A stretch of 64,000 nucleotides of DNA from Bacteroidales bacterium. GTDB lineage: Bacteria; Bacteroidota; Bacteroidia; Bacteroidales; ML635J-15. Below, one piece after another: positions 32,406 to 41,684 of the stretch (the stretch's first letter is position 1; each line of letters starts with the position of its first letter). The translations under genes and the position numbers were made by a program. The DNA lies in NCBI GenBank assembly GCA_017620015.1, contig JAFZRE010000006.1, positions 1 through 64,000 of the forward strand, written 5' to 3'. Under the pieces are notes generated by a model. The model was not told the DNA's origin. It saw nothing but the letters and a program-made list of their open reading frames with translations, and made no database searches.

Positions 32406-35400
32406 TCAATTCTCGTTCCCATCCAGCATTATAAATGCTGCCCAGTATCTTGGATTCTCGAAGCCATCGGTTGTCTTTACCTTGTTTTGCGCATTACGGA
32501 AAGCCTCACGCTTCGACATTCCATTAGTAAGATTTGTGTAGAATTCGGTCATCATCAATAGAGTGGCATTGTCGTCCACTGGCCAGAGACTCATGATGAT
32601 GGTTCGCGCGCCAGCCTTCTTGAATCCACGCTGCAAACCGAACACGCCTTCGCCAGTGATTTCTCCAAGTGCCGTCTGGCAGGCGGATAGTACAACCAAG
32701 TCTGTATTGCGCAAATCTATGAAACTTATTTCCTTGGCAGTTAGGATGCCGTCCTCAACGCCATCGGGAATTGGTAGGTTCTGCCAAGCATAGTTAGCAC
32801 CCGACAGCAAAAGTCCCGACTGAATTAGCGACTGGTCGCCCGACAATTTTTCATCAGATGGCAAGAAGAAGCCGTGAGTGGCGATGTGCAATGCAGAAAT
32901 TTTACTGCCCGACAGTGCCTTAAAAGATTCTTCGCTGGCTTGCGAACCTTCGTAAAGTGTAGTAGAAATGTTGTTGGCTTTCAATTTGCCCACAATGTCC
33001 TCCACTTCGGTTTTTGTTCCCTGAAGGTAGTTGAGACTTCCTCGGGCTTCGCCATTGTTGAACTCGGCAAACGAATTGTAGGTTGCGCTGCGTGTTGAGT
33101 ATCGCTCGCTTTCCTGCTTCATTGTGGTTGTGTCGCTGTCGTAGTAAACGCCACCATAGAGGACAGAATTCGTCATTGGCTTGGTCATGTAGTCCATTGC
33201 AAGGAAACGCGTTGATGATACGCGGTAAATCTCGTATTTGTCAGATATAAGCTTTCCATCGCCAGTCGGAGCGTACTCAATGGCAACCTGGTGCAACATT
33301 CCCGACGGTGCAAAATAGATGCGCGGATTTTCGGGGAAGTATTTTTCCAATGGTTTCCAAAGCGTTCTATACAATTCGGTAGATTCGTATATTCCCTGCC
33401 GTTTTGCAGAAACTGATGTTGCCCCGCGGTTTTCGTCATTGCTTGGTGTTTCGCTCTTTGCAGGAGCCACTCCGCGAATCATTTTCCGAAGTTCCTTGTC
33501 GTTGAATAGCGGCACGCAAACAGGTGCTTCCATATCTTTTGTCAGTACAAGTGCAACATATTTTGTCGAATCTTCAAATGTGTAGTTCGCAAATTCTATC
33601 GCCACATCATTTTGTTTAAGCAATTTTTGCACTTCTTTCCAGTCTATTCTTATGAAATGTGTTACATCGCCAAACTCCTTGCTGTTTTCCATAATGTTGC
33701 GTTCCATCTTCTGGAGTTCGTTTTCGAGCGAATCGCAGTTTAAAACTCGCTCTGCAATAGGCTTTTCGAGTTCCTTGTTCAGTTGCAAATGTGCGGCTTT
33801 CATAGCTTTGTATTCAGAAATAAGAGCTTCGTTTCCGCTTTCCATAATAATATTGGTGGTGTTAATTTCAGAAGCAAGCAACAAACCTTTGGTAATGAGT
33901 TCTGCATCGTAGGAATTTTTTGTTGCAATTGGGTTGTCAGGTAGCAAATTCGAGAACAGAATACTCATTGAAAAACAACTATTGTAAGCGTTCCAGTATG
34001 CTTCTCGTTCTTGTGCCGTCATGAACGAAAAGTTTCTAATTAGATTGCGCCTGTTTATTTCGGCAGCCTCTTTATTTGTATTCATGGCCTCGGTAGTCTT
34101 GAACATAAATAAATATGTAGGAGTTATAAAATTCAACGATGCTGCGTAGTCTGGATGTTCCTTGCCAAGAACCTTTTCCTGAATTTTCAGTCCGCGCAAT
34201 TGATATTCCAAGGCATTTTTGAAATCACCCATTAACAAATACTGTGTTCCAATATTTACCAGCATGCTTGCATATTCGGGGTGTTCCTTGCCGACTTTCT
34301 TTTCAAGGTTTTTCAATGCATTTAATTGGGATTCCATTGAAACTTGGTTGTCATCCATAAGATTACGAAGCATATTGAAATTGTTTAACAAAGCAATATA
34401 GTCCGGATGACTCTGGCCAAGAGCCTTTTCCAGAATTTCCAATGCTTCCGACAAATATTTCAAGGCATTCTGGTAGTCGCCCATGTGGGTATATTCGGTA
34501 GCAATATTGTTGAGCGCCTTTGCATAATTAGGATGCTCTTTGCCGACTGTCTTTTCTACGATTTCCAGCGCTTCAATGAGATATTCAAGAGCTTTCTGAT
34601 GGTCGCCCATGCCAGAACATATTGAACCGATATTGTTCAGCGATGCTGCATAGTTAGCTGGTGTTGGTGCATTTTTATGCCCGTTTGCCAATACTTTCTT
34701 CCATGTTTCCGTTGCCATCTGTGCATATTTCAATGCATTTTTGTTATCACCATTCTTTTTATACACAACACTTATGTTGTTTAGCAGATTAGCATAATCA
34801 GGGTGCTCCTTGCCTGTAACTTTTTCCCTTGTCTCTAGGCATTCCATATAATATTTCATAGCGTTCTGGTAGTCCCCGCTGTTGGAATATGTATATCCGA
34901 TGCTGTTCAGCGAATTTGCATAATCTTCGCTTTCTTTGCCTGTCGTCTTTGCCCGTATTTCAAGTGCTTGAAAATGATATTTCAAGGCGTTTTTGCTGTC
35001 GTGCAGGTATGAGTAGTTTTTTCCTACTTCGTCAACTGTCGTAGCATAATCAGGATGGTTCTTGCCAATAGTTTTTTCTCTAATTTTCAGGCATTCCAGA
35101 TAATATTTCAAGGCATTCTGGTAGTCTCCAAGAGTAGAATACAACTTGCCGATATTGCTAAGCGAAGTAATATAGCTGGAATTTTCCTTGCCATGAATCT
35201 TTTCCTCTATTTCTAGGTTTTGTAACATATACTTCAAGGCGTTTTTATTGTCTCCAAGCCTATAATACGCTGTACCAATATAGTTTAGCAAAAGAGCATA
35301 ATCGGAATCTTGCTTGCCTTTTGCATAGACATCTAACGCCGGGATAAAATAATCCAATGCCTTTTGATTGTTTTTCATGAACAAATACGATATTCCTATA

Positions 35401-35894
35401 TTTTTCAGCGTGGAAGCATAATCTTCACTTTCCTTTCCGTAAACCTTTTCATCGATTTTGAGTTCCAGCAAGTAATGTTCAATCGCATTCTGGTAATCTT
35501 TTTTTTGAAAATAAAAATATCCAATCCAAGCCAATATGGATTCATTGTCCGGATGCTCCTTGCCAAGAACTTTTTCGTTGATTTCCAGTGCCTGCAAATA
35601 ATATTTCAGTGCATTTTTGTTGTCTTTTTTTTTGTAATATGCGTAGCCGATATTTTTATTGTACAAGGCATTATGCGTGTTGTAGCCGTCATTAATGTCC
35701 TTTGCCAGCTCCGCTGCTTGGCTGTACAGTTCTATGGCTTTGGAATAGTTCTTTTTGTCAAAAAAATCGTCACCAAGGTCATTTAGCGAGTCTGCTTTCT
35801 GTAATATGGCATTTTCGTCTGTCTGGGCAATAGCGACATTGCAAGACAGGATTGCAAATATTATGGCAACAATAAATTTTGTATTCATCATCAT
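32406..35894 (-). CDS. Secreted TPR-CHAT protein (caspase-like peptidase candidate)
   Basis: About 1162 residues from ATG 35894 (three ATGs in a row; a TAACTTTG element at 35972-35979 supports this start). Signal peptide ...TKFIVAIIFAILSCNVAIA is cleaved before QTDEN. About 13 kinesin-light-chain-type TPRs of 42 residues follow, e.g. NALKYYLQALEINEKVLGK-EHPD (residues 20-600), then a helical linker and a C-terminal CHAT domain (about 880-1160). The catalytic dyad is intact: His1007 in LHIATHGFF and Cys1072 in VVLSACQTALG. CHAT peptidases are caspase/separase relatives; export suggests cleavage of a periplasmic or surface target. It lies 120 bp upstream of the OmpA-PD40 gene, same strand. Confidence 0.87.
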   Translation of the reverse strand: MMMNTKFIVAIIFAILSCNVAIAQTDENAILQKADSLNDLGDDFFDKKNYSKAIELYSQAAELAKDINDGYNTHNALYNKNIGYAYYKKKDNKNALKYYLQALEINEKVLGKEHPDNESILAWIGYFYFQKKDYQNAIEHYLLELKIDEKVYGKESEDYASTLKNIGISYLFMKNNQKALDYFIPALDVYAKGKQDSDYALLLNYIGTAYYRLGDNKNALKYMLQNLEIEEKIHGKENSSYITSLSNIGKLYSTLGDYQNALKYYLECLKIREKTIGKNHPDYATTVDEVGKNYSYLHDSKNALKYHFQALEIRAKTTGKESEDYANSLNSIGYTYSNSGDYQNAMKYYMECLETREKVTGKEHPDYANLLNNISVVYKKNGDNKNALKYAQMATETWKKVLANGHKNAPTPANYAASLNNIGSICSGMGDHQKALEYLIEALEIVEKTVGKEHPNYAKALNNIATEYTHMGDYQNALKYLSEALEILEKALGQSHPDYIALLNNFNMLRNLMDDNQVSMESQLNALKNLEKKVGKEHPEYASMLVNIGTQYLLMGDFKNALEYQLRGLKIQEKVLGKEHPDYAASLNFITPTYLFMFKTTEAMNTNKEAAEINRRNLIRNFSFMTAQEREAYWNAYNSCFSMSILFSNLLPDNPIATKNSYDAELITKGLLLASEINTTNIIMESGNEALISEYKAMKAAHLQLNKELEKPIAERVLNCDSLENELQKMERNIMENSKEFGDVTHFIRIDWKEVQKLLKQNDVAIEFANYTFEDSTKYVALVLTKDMEAPVCVPLFNDKELRKMIRGVAPAKSETPSNDENRGATSVSAKRQGIYESTELYRTLWKPLEKYFPENPRIYFAPSGMLHQVAIEYAPTGDGKLISDKYEIYRVSSTRFLAMDYMTKPMTNSVLYGGVYYDSDTTTMKQESERYSTRSATYNSFAEFNNGEARGSLNYLQGTKTEVEDIVGKLKANNISTTLYEGSQASEESFKALSGSKISALHIATHGFFLPSDEKLSGDQSLIQSGLLLSGANYAWQNLPIPDGVEDGILTAKEISFIDLRNTDLVVLSACQTALGEITGEGVFGLQRGFKKAGARTIIMSLWPVDDNATLLMMTEFYTNLTNGMSKREAFRNAQNKVKTTDGFENPRYWAAFIMLDGNEN

Positions 35895-35971
35895 TTGGTT
35901 GAATAAATTATAGATGATTTGTTCTAAACAACTCAACAAAGAGATTAAACTATGTGCAACTAACATTGTCG

Positions 35972-35979
35972 CAAAGTTA
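35972..35979 (-). promoter_or_regulatory. -7 promoter element of the TPR-CHAT gene
   Basis: TAACTTTG on the minus strand; transcription would start near 35967, giving a leader of about 70 bases. Confidence 0.6.
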
Positions 35980-36019
35980 ATAGCATCAGCACTGGTAAAA
36001 TATTTCGCTTTCTCGTCTT

Positions 36020-36298
36020 TTAATACTTTCCTTGTTGTCTCCTTATATAATCATTCCATTCCTTTGCTTCTTTGTCTCTTTTCTCCTGAGCTTTCTCCGC
36101 TGCATGCTTTGCTTCGTATTCCTCTTTTGTATAGTTCGTCCAACCTTCGCGATAAGTCTCTTCTCTTCGGTTGTCATAAGAGTTGTCATAATACGAATCC
36201 GTAGTGTACGAACTGCCAAAGCAACCTATGGCCAAAAATGCGAACAGGGCGATTATAACTACCTGTGCAATAATAAACAATTTGGTTTTCTTATCCAT
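36020..36298 (-). CDS. Small lipoprotein, paralog A
   Basis: 92 residues from MDKKTKLFIIAQVV. Signal sequence with lipobox LAIGC (Cys26 lipidated) is followed by a Ser/Tyr/Asp-rich linker (SSYTTDSYYDNSYDN) and a charged helix of Lys/Glu/Ala (KEEYEAKHAAEKAQEKRDKE). The first 40 codons and about 35 bases upstream are nearly identical to paralog B at 36358-36612, but the C-termini differ entirely. Function unknown. Confidence 0.7.
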   Translation of the reverse strand: MDKKTKLFIIAQVVIIALFAFLAIGCFGSSYTTDSYYDNSYDNRREETYREGWTNYTKEEYEAKHAAEKAQEKRDKEAKEWNDYIRRQQGKY

Positions 36299-36335
36299 AA
36301 TAAAACAAAAATTATAAGTGTTATACAATAAAATA
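36185..36335. repeat. Duplicated segment, copy 1 (copy 2 at about 36499-36650)
   Basis: About 150 bp match the segment at 36499-36650 with only a handful of differences. It covers the lipoprotein signal peptide, the start of the mature chain, and upstream DNA that in copy 2 encodes the C-terminus of the membrane protein at 36573-37019. Confidence 0.9.
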
Positions 36336-36357
36336 TATCATACCTATTTATATAATA

Positions 36358-36612
36358 TTACCACCCTCCGCGGCCTTCCATTCTTTCCCTTTCCCTTTTT
36401 TCTTCATACCATTTTTTTTCTTCTTTGGGCGGATTATTACTCTGCTGGTTATATTGAGAACTCGAATAACTGGAACTGCGGTTATCATAATCATAGCTGT
36501 CATAATATGAATCCGTAGTGTACGAACCGCCAAAGCAACCTATGGCCAAAAATGCGAACAGGGCGATTATAACTACCTGTGCAACAATAAACAATTTGGT
36601 TTTCTTATCCAT
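36358..36612 (-). CDS. Small lipoprotein, paralog B
   Basis: 84 residues from MDKKTKLFIVAQVV. Lipobox LAIGC, then GGSYTTDSYYDSYDYDN, a Ser/Gln/Asn-rich low-complexity stretch, and a basic end (EEKRERERMEGRGGW). The N-terminal 40 codons are nearly identical to paralog A. The start codon lies inside the last 40 bases of the upstream membrane-protein gene, in another frame, so translation may be coupled. Confidence 0.7.
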   Translation of the reverse strand: MDKKTKLFIVAQVVIIALFAFLAIGCFGGSYTTDSYYDSYDYDNRSSSYSSSQYNQQSNNPPKEEKKWYEEKRERERMEGRGGW

Positions 36613-37019
36613 AATAAAACAAAAATTATAAGTGTTATACAATAAAATACAATATCATACCAGTCGAAAGTGCCGGGGAGAAGCCGTGCAAGCTGCAAAA
36701 GTTCAAGAACGAACGGCATAAGTACCATTGTCGCGAACAGGATTTTGCCAACCAGCACTTCCTTGACATAAAAGGTAGAAGCCAATATGAGCAAGGCGGC
36801 ATACCATAAGACATCCGACAGGCAATACATAAGAAAGTAAACAAAGAAATTTTGCGAGACATTAACCTCTATTTGTATGCCTGACAAGAAATTTGTCATG
36901 CCCAACTTGTTGAACAGAATGATATTGGGGCGGAAAAACAAATACACAATACTGCCGGCAACAATGAGGATGCCAGCTATTATGACATTGCGCATTATTT
37001 GAGTATTAGGCGTTTGCAT
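36573..37019 (-). CDS. Small polytopic membrane protein, possibly VanZ-like
   Basis: 148 residues with four membrane segments (about 12-29, 55-72, 75-105, 120-138). The segment LELLQLARLLPGTFDWYDIVFYCITLIIF resembles the ExxQ...GTFDxxD core of VanZ-like proteins, but the family call is tentative. It lies 8 bp after the LRR gene 37028-37834. Its 3' end overlaps the start of lipoprotein B by 40 bp, and a remnant of the same 3' end lies in front of lipoprotein A. Confidence 0.55.
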   Translation of the reverse strand: MQTPNTQIMRNVIIAGILIVAGSIVYLFFRPNIILFNKLGMTNFLSGIQIEVNVSQNFFVYFLMYCLSDVLWYAALLILASTFYVKEVLVGKILFATMVLMPFVLELLQLARLLPGTFDWYDIVFYCITLIIFVLLWIRKPNCLLLHR

Positions 37020-37027
37020 AAAATCTA

Positions 37028-37834
37028 TTATTGTTGTGTTGGTTCTTCCTCAAGGTCGTCATACCATCCAACCGCATATTTGTTTTTTCCCTTTATCTTT
37101 TTTACAATTTTTTTATCCAGTTTCGGACAATTCGAAAATGCATAATCGCCTATTTTCCTTATCTTTTTTGGAATTGTCACCGATGTAAGGTTATGGCAAC
37201 AAGCAAATGCCAAATTCTCTATTTTTCTTACCGATTCAGGAATGATAACCGAAGAGAGATTAGTACAGTATCCAAATGCTCCTATACCAATATTGGAATA
37301 TTCTGGGATTTTTACTGATGTCAGACTTGTGCAACTAAAAAATGCTGCATCTTCAAAACTTGAAATATAATTAGGAAATTTTACCGATGTAAGACCAGTA
37401 CATAACCAAAATACATATTTTTCCATTTTTGTAATCGATTCGGGAATAACAACTGAGGTTATGCCGCTGCATTTGCCAAACGCATATTCCCCAATAGTTT
37501 TTATAGTATTAGGGATAGTAACACCTGTTAGTCCTGAGCAATCATAAAACGCACTTTCCCCGATAGCAGTAACGCTGTATGTTATATTATTATAGGTAAC
37601 TGATTCGGGTATGTCAAGGTTTCCTGATGGTTTTGTAGAGTAGTATGCCCATCCGTTGGCTTCATTGCCTTCTTTCTCGTATGTTACCGTCACTTTATAC
37701 GGTTCGGAATTAGAGATTATTTTGTAAAATAATGTCTGTCCGCTTGCGCATTTTGCGGAAAAATCGTATGCCCACACTTTTGGCGCGAAAACAACTGTCA
37801 GCACGAGGACTATAATGAATACTTTTTTTATCAT
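37028..37834 (-). CDS. BspA-like leucine-rich repeat surface protein (short paralog)
   Basis: 268 residues: signal peptide (MIKKVFIIVLVLTVVFAPKVWA), then the module YDFSAKCASGQTLFYKIISN (about 23-90) shared with the two larger LRR proteins below. About seven LRR_5 repeats of 23 residues follow, pattern (I/Y)AFxxCxxLTSVxIPxxIxxI, then a basic end (KIVKKIKGKNKYAVG). No T9SS tail or lipobox. In BspA-type proteins such repeats bind host or microbial surface ligands. Confidence 0.85.
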   Translation of the reverse strand: MIKKVFIIVLVLTVVFAPKVWAYDFSAKCASGQTLFYKIISNSEPYKVTVTYEKEGNEANGWAYYSTKPSGNLDIPESVTYNNITYSVTAIGESAFYDCSGLTGVTIPNTIKTIGEYAFGKCSGITSVVIPESITKMEKYVFWLCTGLTSVKFPNYISSFEDAAFFSCTSLTSVKIPEYSNIGIGAFGYCTNLSSVIIPESVRKIENLAFACCHNLTSVTIPKKIRKIGDYAFSNCPKLDKKIVKKIKGKNKYAVGWYDDLEEEPTQQ

Positions 37835-37861
37835 GATGTTATTTATTAAGTGTGAATAATT

Positions 37862-38416
37862 CTATTTATTAATGCTGTCGCCATATTTGTCAGCTTCTTC
37901 AATTTCCTTCGGGTTGGGTCCGTACTGGTTTTCGCCATTCTGTCCGTCAATGCAGCCAAGAACAATGAACAGTACCATAATTGCAGTATTGAAAATAAAC
38001 ATCAAAATTCCTATGGTAATCACCACCATTTCCGAAGATATGCCTAAAAACATTATGCAGCATAGCAGTATCGGAACCATTAGCAGCCAAAGCCAAGTGC
38101 CTTTTCTGCCGATGTCGTGCAATCGGCGGACAATTACAGAAAGTGTCGGTATTATTGACATCCAACAGTAAATCACCATAATGCAAAAAAATACAAATAC
38201 CAGACCTCCGCCGGTCCATAGCATGGAAGAACTGCCTCCTGAATAGTATTCTGCATCTGCGCTATTTGTCAATTGCAAAATTAACCCAACATAGTACACC
38301 ATTCCAAGTACAAAGCTTATGATGTAGTTAAACAACAGGAACATCCAATATTCCTTTCTTCTTGCTCTGCCTTTAAAGTCGGCAAAATGTTTCCAACATT
38401 TAATAAAGTATTTCAT
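37862..38416 (-). CDS. DUF805 family membrane protein
   Basis: 184 residues beginning MKYFIKCWKHFADFKGRARRKEYW, the typical DUF805 opening (F-x-GRARRxEYW). Four membrane segments and the conserved VRRLHDIGRKGTWLWLLMVPI motif are present. A C-terminal acidic tail contains NQYGPNPKE, also usual for the family. Function unknown. It lies 27 bp upstream of the short LRR gene on the same strand. Confidence 0.85.
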   Translation of the reverse strand: MKYFIKCWKHFADFKGRARRKEYWMFLLFNYIISFVLGMVYYVGLILQLTNSADAEYYSGGSSSMLWTGGGLVFVFFCIMVIYCWMSIIPTLSVIVRRLHDIGRKGTWLWLLMVPILLCCIMFLGISSEMVVITIGILMFIFNTAIMVLFIVLGCIDGQNGENQYGPNPKEIEEADKYGDSINK

Positions 38417-38466
38417 GATATTTTAAGTTTAAAAGTTTCTAGGTTGTTTATGGTTGTTTGAAGTTT

Positions 38467-38627
38467 TTTGAGCATAGCGAAAAACATTCGTGTCATTCGT
38501 GCTATTCGTGGTCACTCCATCCTTTGAGCATAGCGAAAACGCTTTATGCATCTTGTCAGCATTATCCATTATTCATTATCCATTGTTCATTGTTAATTGT
38601 CCATTATCCATTGTTCATTGTCCATTT
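38467..38627. repeat. Intergenic repeats: TTTGAGCATAGCGAAAA twice, then CCATTATTCATT-type words
   Basis: TTTGAGCATAGCGAAAA occurs at 38467-38483 and 38523-38539, separated by an ATTCGTG triplicate. From about 38563 the minisatellite vocabulary TCCATTATTCATTATCCATT runs up to the stop codon of the WG-repeat gene. Confidence 0.9.
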
Positions 38628-40084
38628 TATTTCCCCTTATAAGTGCTATTGCCATATTTGTCGGCGTAATAAGAAATCTCCTTTTCCGGGTCGGACTTTG
38701 ATTTCACTGTAAATTCGTAAACCCCTTCACCGATATATCCAATCCACTCGCATGGGGCTTTGAAGATGATGTTGCCTTGGTTGTCGATAAGTGCCTTTGT
38801 GTCGTCGTCGAATGTTACACAGAAATGGTCATCGTCGACATAATATGCTTCCTTGTAGCGGAATGGCAGCAATTTGCACTCCTTTATGTCCAACAAAGCA
38901 ACCTTACCATCAACATTGACAGGTAATCTTTCCATATCATAGTAATCCTGCCAGAGATAAATTGAACTTTCGTAGTTGCCAAGCAGAGTGCCTTTGATGT
39001 CATATATCTCTATCATGAAATCATCCAACATCACTATTCGATCAGGTATGCTTTCGTCAAACAATTCATGCATTTCCTTGAATGGTATAATAGTACGACC
39101 TTGCGTATCAACTGCGCCGAAAGCATCGCCACGCCACCCCCAAATAAGACCGTAAGCTCCTGGATAGAACAGAACTGTGTCGTCGATATACTTGGTAATA
39201 TCTGAATAGACCTTTTGTCCAGTAGCATCTATCAGCGACCAATGGCCATTTTCCTTCACCGAGAACAGACCGTCATTATGGACTATTATATATTCTTCGT
39301 AGCCCTTCAAGACGTACTCGCGCTTTTTTGTATCGTATAACGACCATTGTCCATTGCTCTGTACCGAAATAAAACCACCATCACGCATTGTTACATCATC
39401 GTAGTCGCCCTTGATGAACTCACGCTTTTTCGTGTCGTAGAGATTCCATACTTCACCCTTTCTGACAGCCATTATGCCTTCGGCATTTGGATAGTAGATG
39501 TCGTCCGTTGTCATAAGAGTATCGCCGTCAAGATTCATAACTATGTAATACCAGTCGTCTGTGCCTTCATTATAGCCAGAAGCAAACAAAAGTGAGTTTT
39601 TCACATCGACAGATACGGGTTCGTTGTATTTCAACGGCACAACCAAATGTCCTGTGGTATCAATGACACCATATTTTTCATTACGTGCTACGCAATGCAT
39701 TCCGTTAGAGAAAGTTATGGTTTGTTCGTTGCCAATGAACTCACCGATTTCGTATTCCACAGGAATCACAATGTGTCCGCTATGGTCGGCAAAGCCGGCC
39801 AAACCTTCCTCCGACCACAACATCAGAAGATTGCTGCCGTATGTTTTCCATATCATGTAGTATTTTGCAGGTAAGATTACCTTGCCGTCGAGACTTACCA
39901 AGCCATAATGGTCGTCTTTCTCGAACTCCACAACATCGGGGCCGATTATACTTTGTATGTTGTATTGTGTGCTCAATCGTTGCAAAGCTTTCAGGCGTTT
40001 GGCGCTCTGCTTTACATCTGCCGACTGTTGCGAAATGGACAGCAGGGGCAGGAACAAAAATAAAAATGATAATAATCTGTTCAT
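38627..40084 (-). CDS. WG-repeat protein
   Basis: 485 residues. Signal peptide MNRLLSFLFLFLPLLSIS precedes a short helix and about eight WG-type repeats, e.g. YGLVSLDGKVILPAKY, LAGFADHSGHIVIPVEY, KYGVIDTTGHLVVPLKY and AFGAVDTQGRTIIPFKE. WG repeats form beta-rich propeller- or solenoid-like structures of unknown function, common in exported Bacteroidota proteins. It lies 3 bp after the 530-residue LRR gene, thus in the LRR operon. Confidence 0.85.
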   Translation of the reverse strand: MNRLLSFLFLFLPLLSISQQSADVKQSAKRLKALQRLSTQYNIQSIIGPDVVEFEKDDHYGLVSLDGKVILPAKYYMIWKTYGSNLLMLWSEEGLAGFADHSGHIVIPVEYEIGEFIGNEQTITFSNGMHCVARNEKYGVIDTTGHLVVPLKYNEPVSVDVKNSLLFASGYNEGTDDWYYIVMNLDGDTLMTTDDIYYPNAEGIMAVRKGEVWNLYDTKKREFIKGDYDDVTMRDGGFISVQSNGQWSLYDTKKREYVLKGYEEYIIVHNDGLFSVKENGHWSLIDATGQKVYSDITKYIDDTVLFYPGAYGLIWGWRGDAFGAVDTQGRTIIPFKEMHELFDESIPDRIVMLDDFMIEIYDIKGTLLGNYESSIYLWQDYYDMERLPVNVDGKVALLDIKECKLLPFRYKEAYYVDDDHFCVTFDDDTKALIDNQGNIIFKAPCEWIGYIGEGVYEFTVKSKSDPEKEISYYADKYGNSTYKGK

Positions 40085-40087
40085 ATT

Positions 40088-41680
40088 TCAGTTTCTTGCA
40101 AAAGCATTCGGATTTATTTTCTTTATTTTTTTCACGGTCTTGCTGTCAAGTTTGTTGCAATCGGTAAACGCTCCTTTCCCGATGATTTTAACAGAACTAG
40201 GAATTTCAACAGACAGATTGACGCAACCGACAAAGGCCCAATCCTCGATTATAGTTACTGAACTTGGAATAATTATCGAGGTTACGTCGGGACCAGCAAA
40301 TGCAAAAGCAAAGGCACTGATGCCCTTAATAGAACCGGGGATAACTGTATTCTTGCAGCCAGTAACAATATAGTTATACGATGTTTCGACTATTGCATTG
40401 CAGTTATTTCGCGAATCGTATATTGGATTGTCCAGATCAACCGTTATTGAGTTAAGTCCTGAGCATCCCATAAAGGCGGTTGTTCCTATCTCCGTCACCG
40501 ACTTGGGGATTGCAATCGATGCCAAGTTTGTGCAGCCCAAGAATGCACTCCCGGCGATGTACTCCACAGAATTTGGGATGGTTATTGAAGTCAGGTTGCT
40601 ACAACCGCAGAAGGCGGCATTGCCTATGCTTGTTACCGAGCTGGGAATATTCACAGATGTCAAGTTTTGACAATTAAAAAAAGTGCCAGCACCAATATGC
40701 GTAATCGAATTTGGTAAGGTTATCGAAGTCAAATTGTGGCAACCGTAGAAAGCACTATCGCCGATACTTGTAACCGAATTGGGTATGGAGACTGATGTCA
40801 GGTTTTCACATTCATCAAAGGCGTATCTGCCGATGCTCGTTACCGATGCGGGTATGGTGATAGATGTGATATCACTGCATCCCAAAAAGGACAAATCTGC
40901 GATGCCCGTAACTGTGAATGTATTGCCTGCTGTTACTTTTTCTGGAATTATTAGCGCCGACATGTCGGAGCATTTGTTGTAGGTAACTTCTTGTGTGTAA
41001 TATTCTGGGTTGTCGGGGTCGGAGTCGGGGTCAACAACCATTTCTTCTCTGCTTTGTACATTGGGTATAATTTCAACCGTGTTCTTGTCAAGCACTGCAT
41101 ATTTTATTCCGTCCTTTACGAATCGCAGTTTCGCATCATATACTTGGATGGCGCTTTTTAATGTGATGCTTGTCAAACTGTCGCACTCTGAAAATGCTTT
41201 TTCGCCGATGTATGTTACCGAATGTGGTATGCTTGCCGATTTCAATTCGTAGCAATACGAAAAAGCCATATAACCAATGTGTACCACAGAACTTGGGATG
41301 ACCAAGGATGTCAAGCCGCTGCAACCGATGAATGCTCCAGTGCCGATGCTCGTTACAGAATTGGGTATATTTACCGATGTCAAGCCTCTGCAAAGCGAAA
41401 ATGCGAAATCGCCTATGCCAGTCACCGAAAACGCCGTATTATCATAAGTAACCCGTTCGGGGATGACAAGATTTCCCTCTGGTGGCGCAGAATAAAAGAC
41501 TAATTCTTCGTTATCTTGCATCTCACTTGTTACCTCGACGGTATACACACCGTCCCAATCAGATGTAATGTTGTAGTAAAGAGTTTGTCCGCTTTCACAT
41601 TTTGCGGAAAAATCGTAAGCTTGAGCCGTTGTGCATCCCACAAGAACGACTGCAACTAAAAATGCAAATAATCTTTTCAT
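40088..41680 (-). CDS. BspA-like leucine-rich repeat surface protein (530 residues)
   Basis: From MKRLFAFLVAVVLVGC (signal peptide; possible lipobox VLVGC, though the signal may instead be cleaved at AQA-YDF). The shared module YDFSAKCESGQTLYYNITSD follows, with about 15 LRR_5 repeats (SIPNSVTSIGxxAFxxCxxLTS) interrupted by two irregular inserts around residues 150-220 and 370-400. The end is KLDSKTVKKIKKINPNAFARN. Start 41680 was chosen because the longer reading overlaps the upstream gene's end without added family sequence. Confidence 0.87.
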   Translation of the reverse strand: MKRLFAFLVAVVLVGCTTAQAYDFSAKCESGQTLYYNITSDWDGVYTVEVTSEMQDNEELVFYSAPPEGNLVIPERVTYDNTAFSVTGIGDFAFSLCRGLTSVNIPNSVTSIGTGAFIGCSGLTSLVIPSSVVHIGYMAFSYCYELKSASIPHSVTYIGEKAFSECDSLTSITLKSAIQVYDAKLRFVKDGIKYAVLDKNTVEIIPNVQSREEMVVDPDSDPDNPEYYTQEVTYNKCSDMSALIIPEKVTAGNTFTVTGIADLSFLGCSDITSITIPASVTSIGRYAFDECENLTSVSIPNSVTSIGDSAFYGCHNLTSITLPNSITHIGAGTFFNCQNLTSVNIPSSVTSIGNAAFCGCSNLTSITIPNSVEYIAGSAFLGCTNLASIAIPKSVTEIGTTAFMGCSGLNSITVDLDNPIYDSRNNCNAIVETSYNYIVTGCKNTVIPGSIKGISAFAFAFAGPDVTSIIIPSSVTIIEDWAFVGCVNLSVEIPSSVKIIGKGAFTDCNKLDSKTVKKIKKINPNAFARN

Positions 41681-41684
41681 TGTT

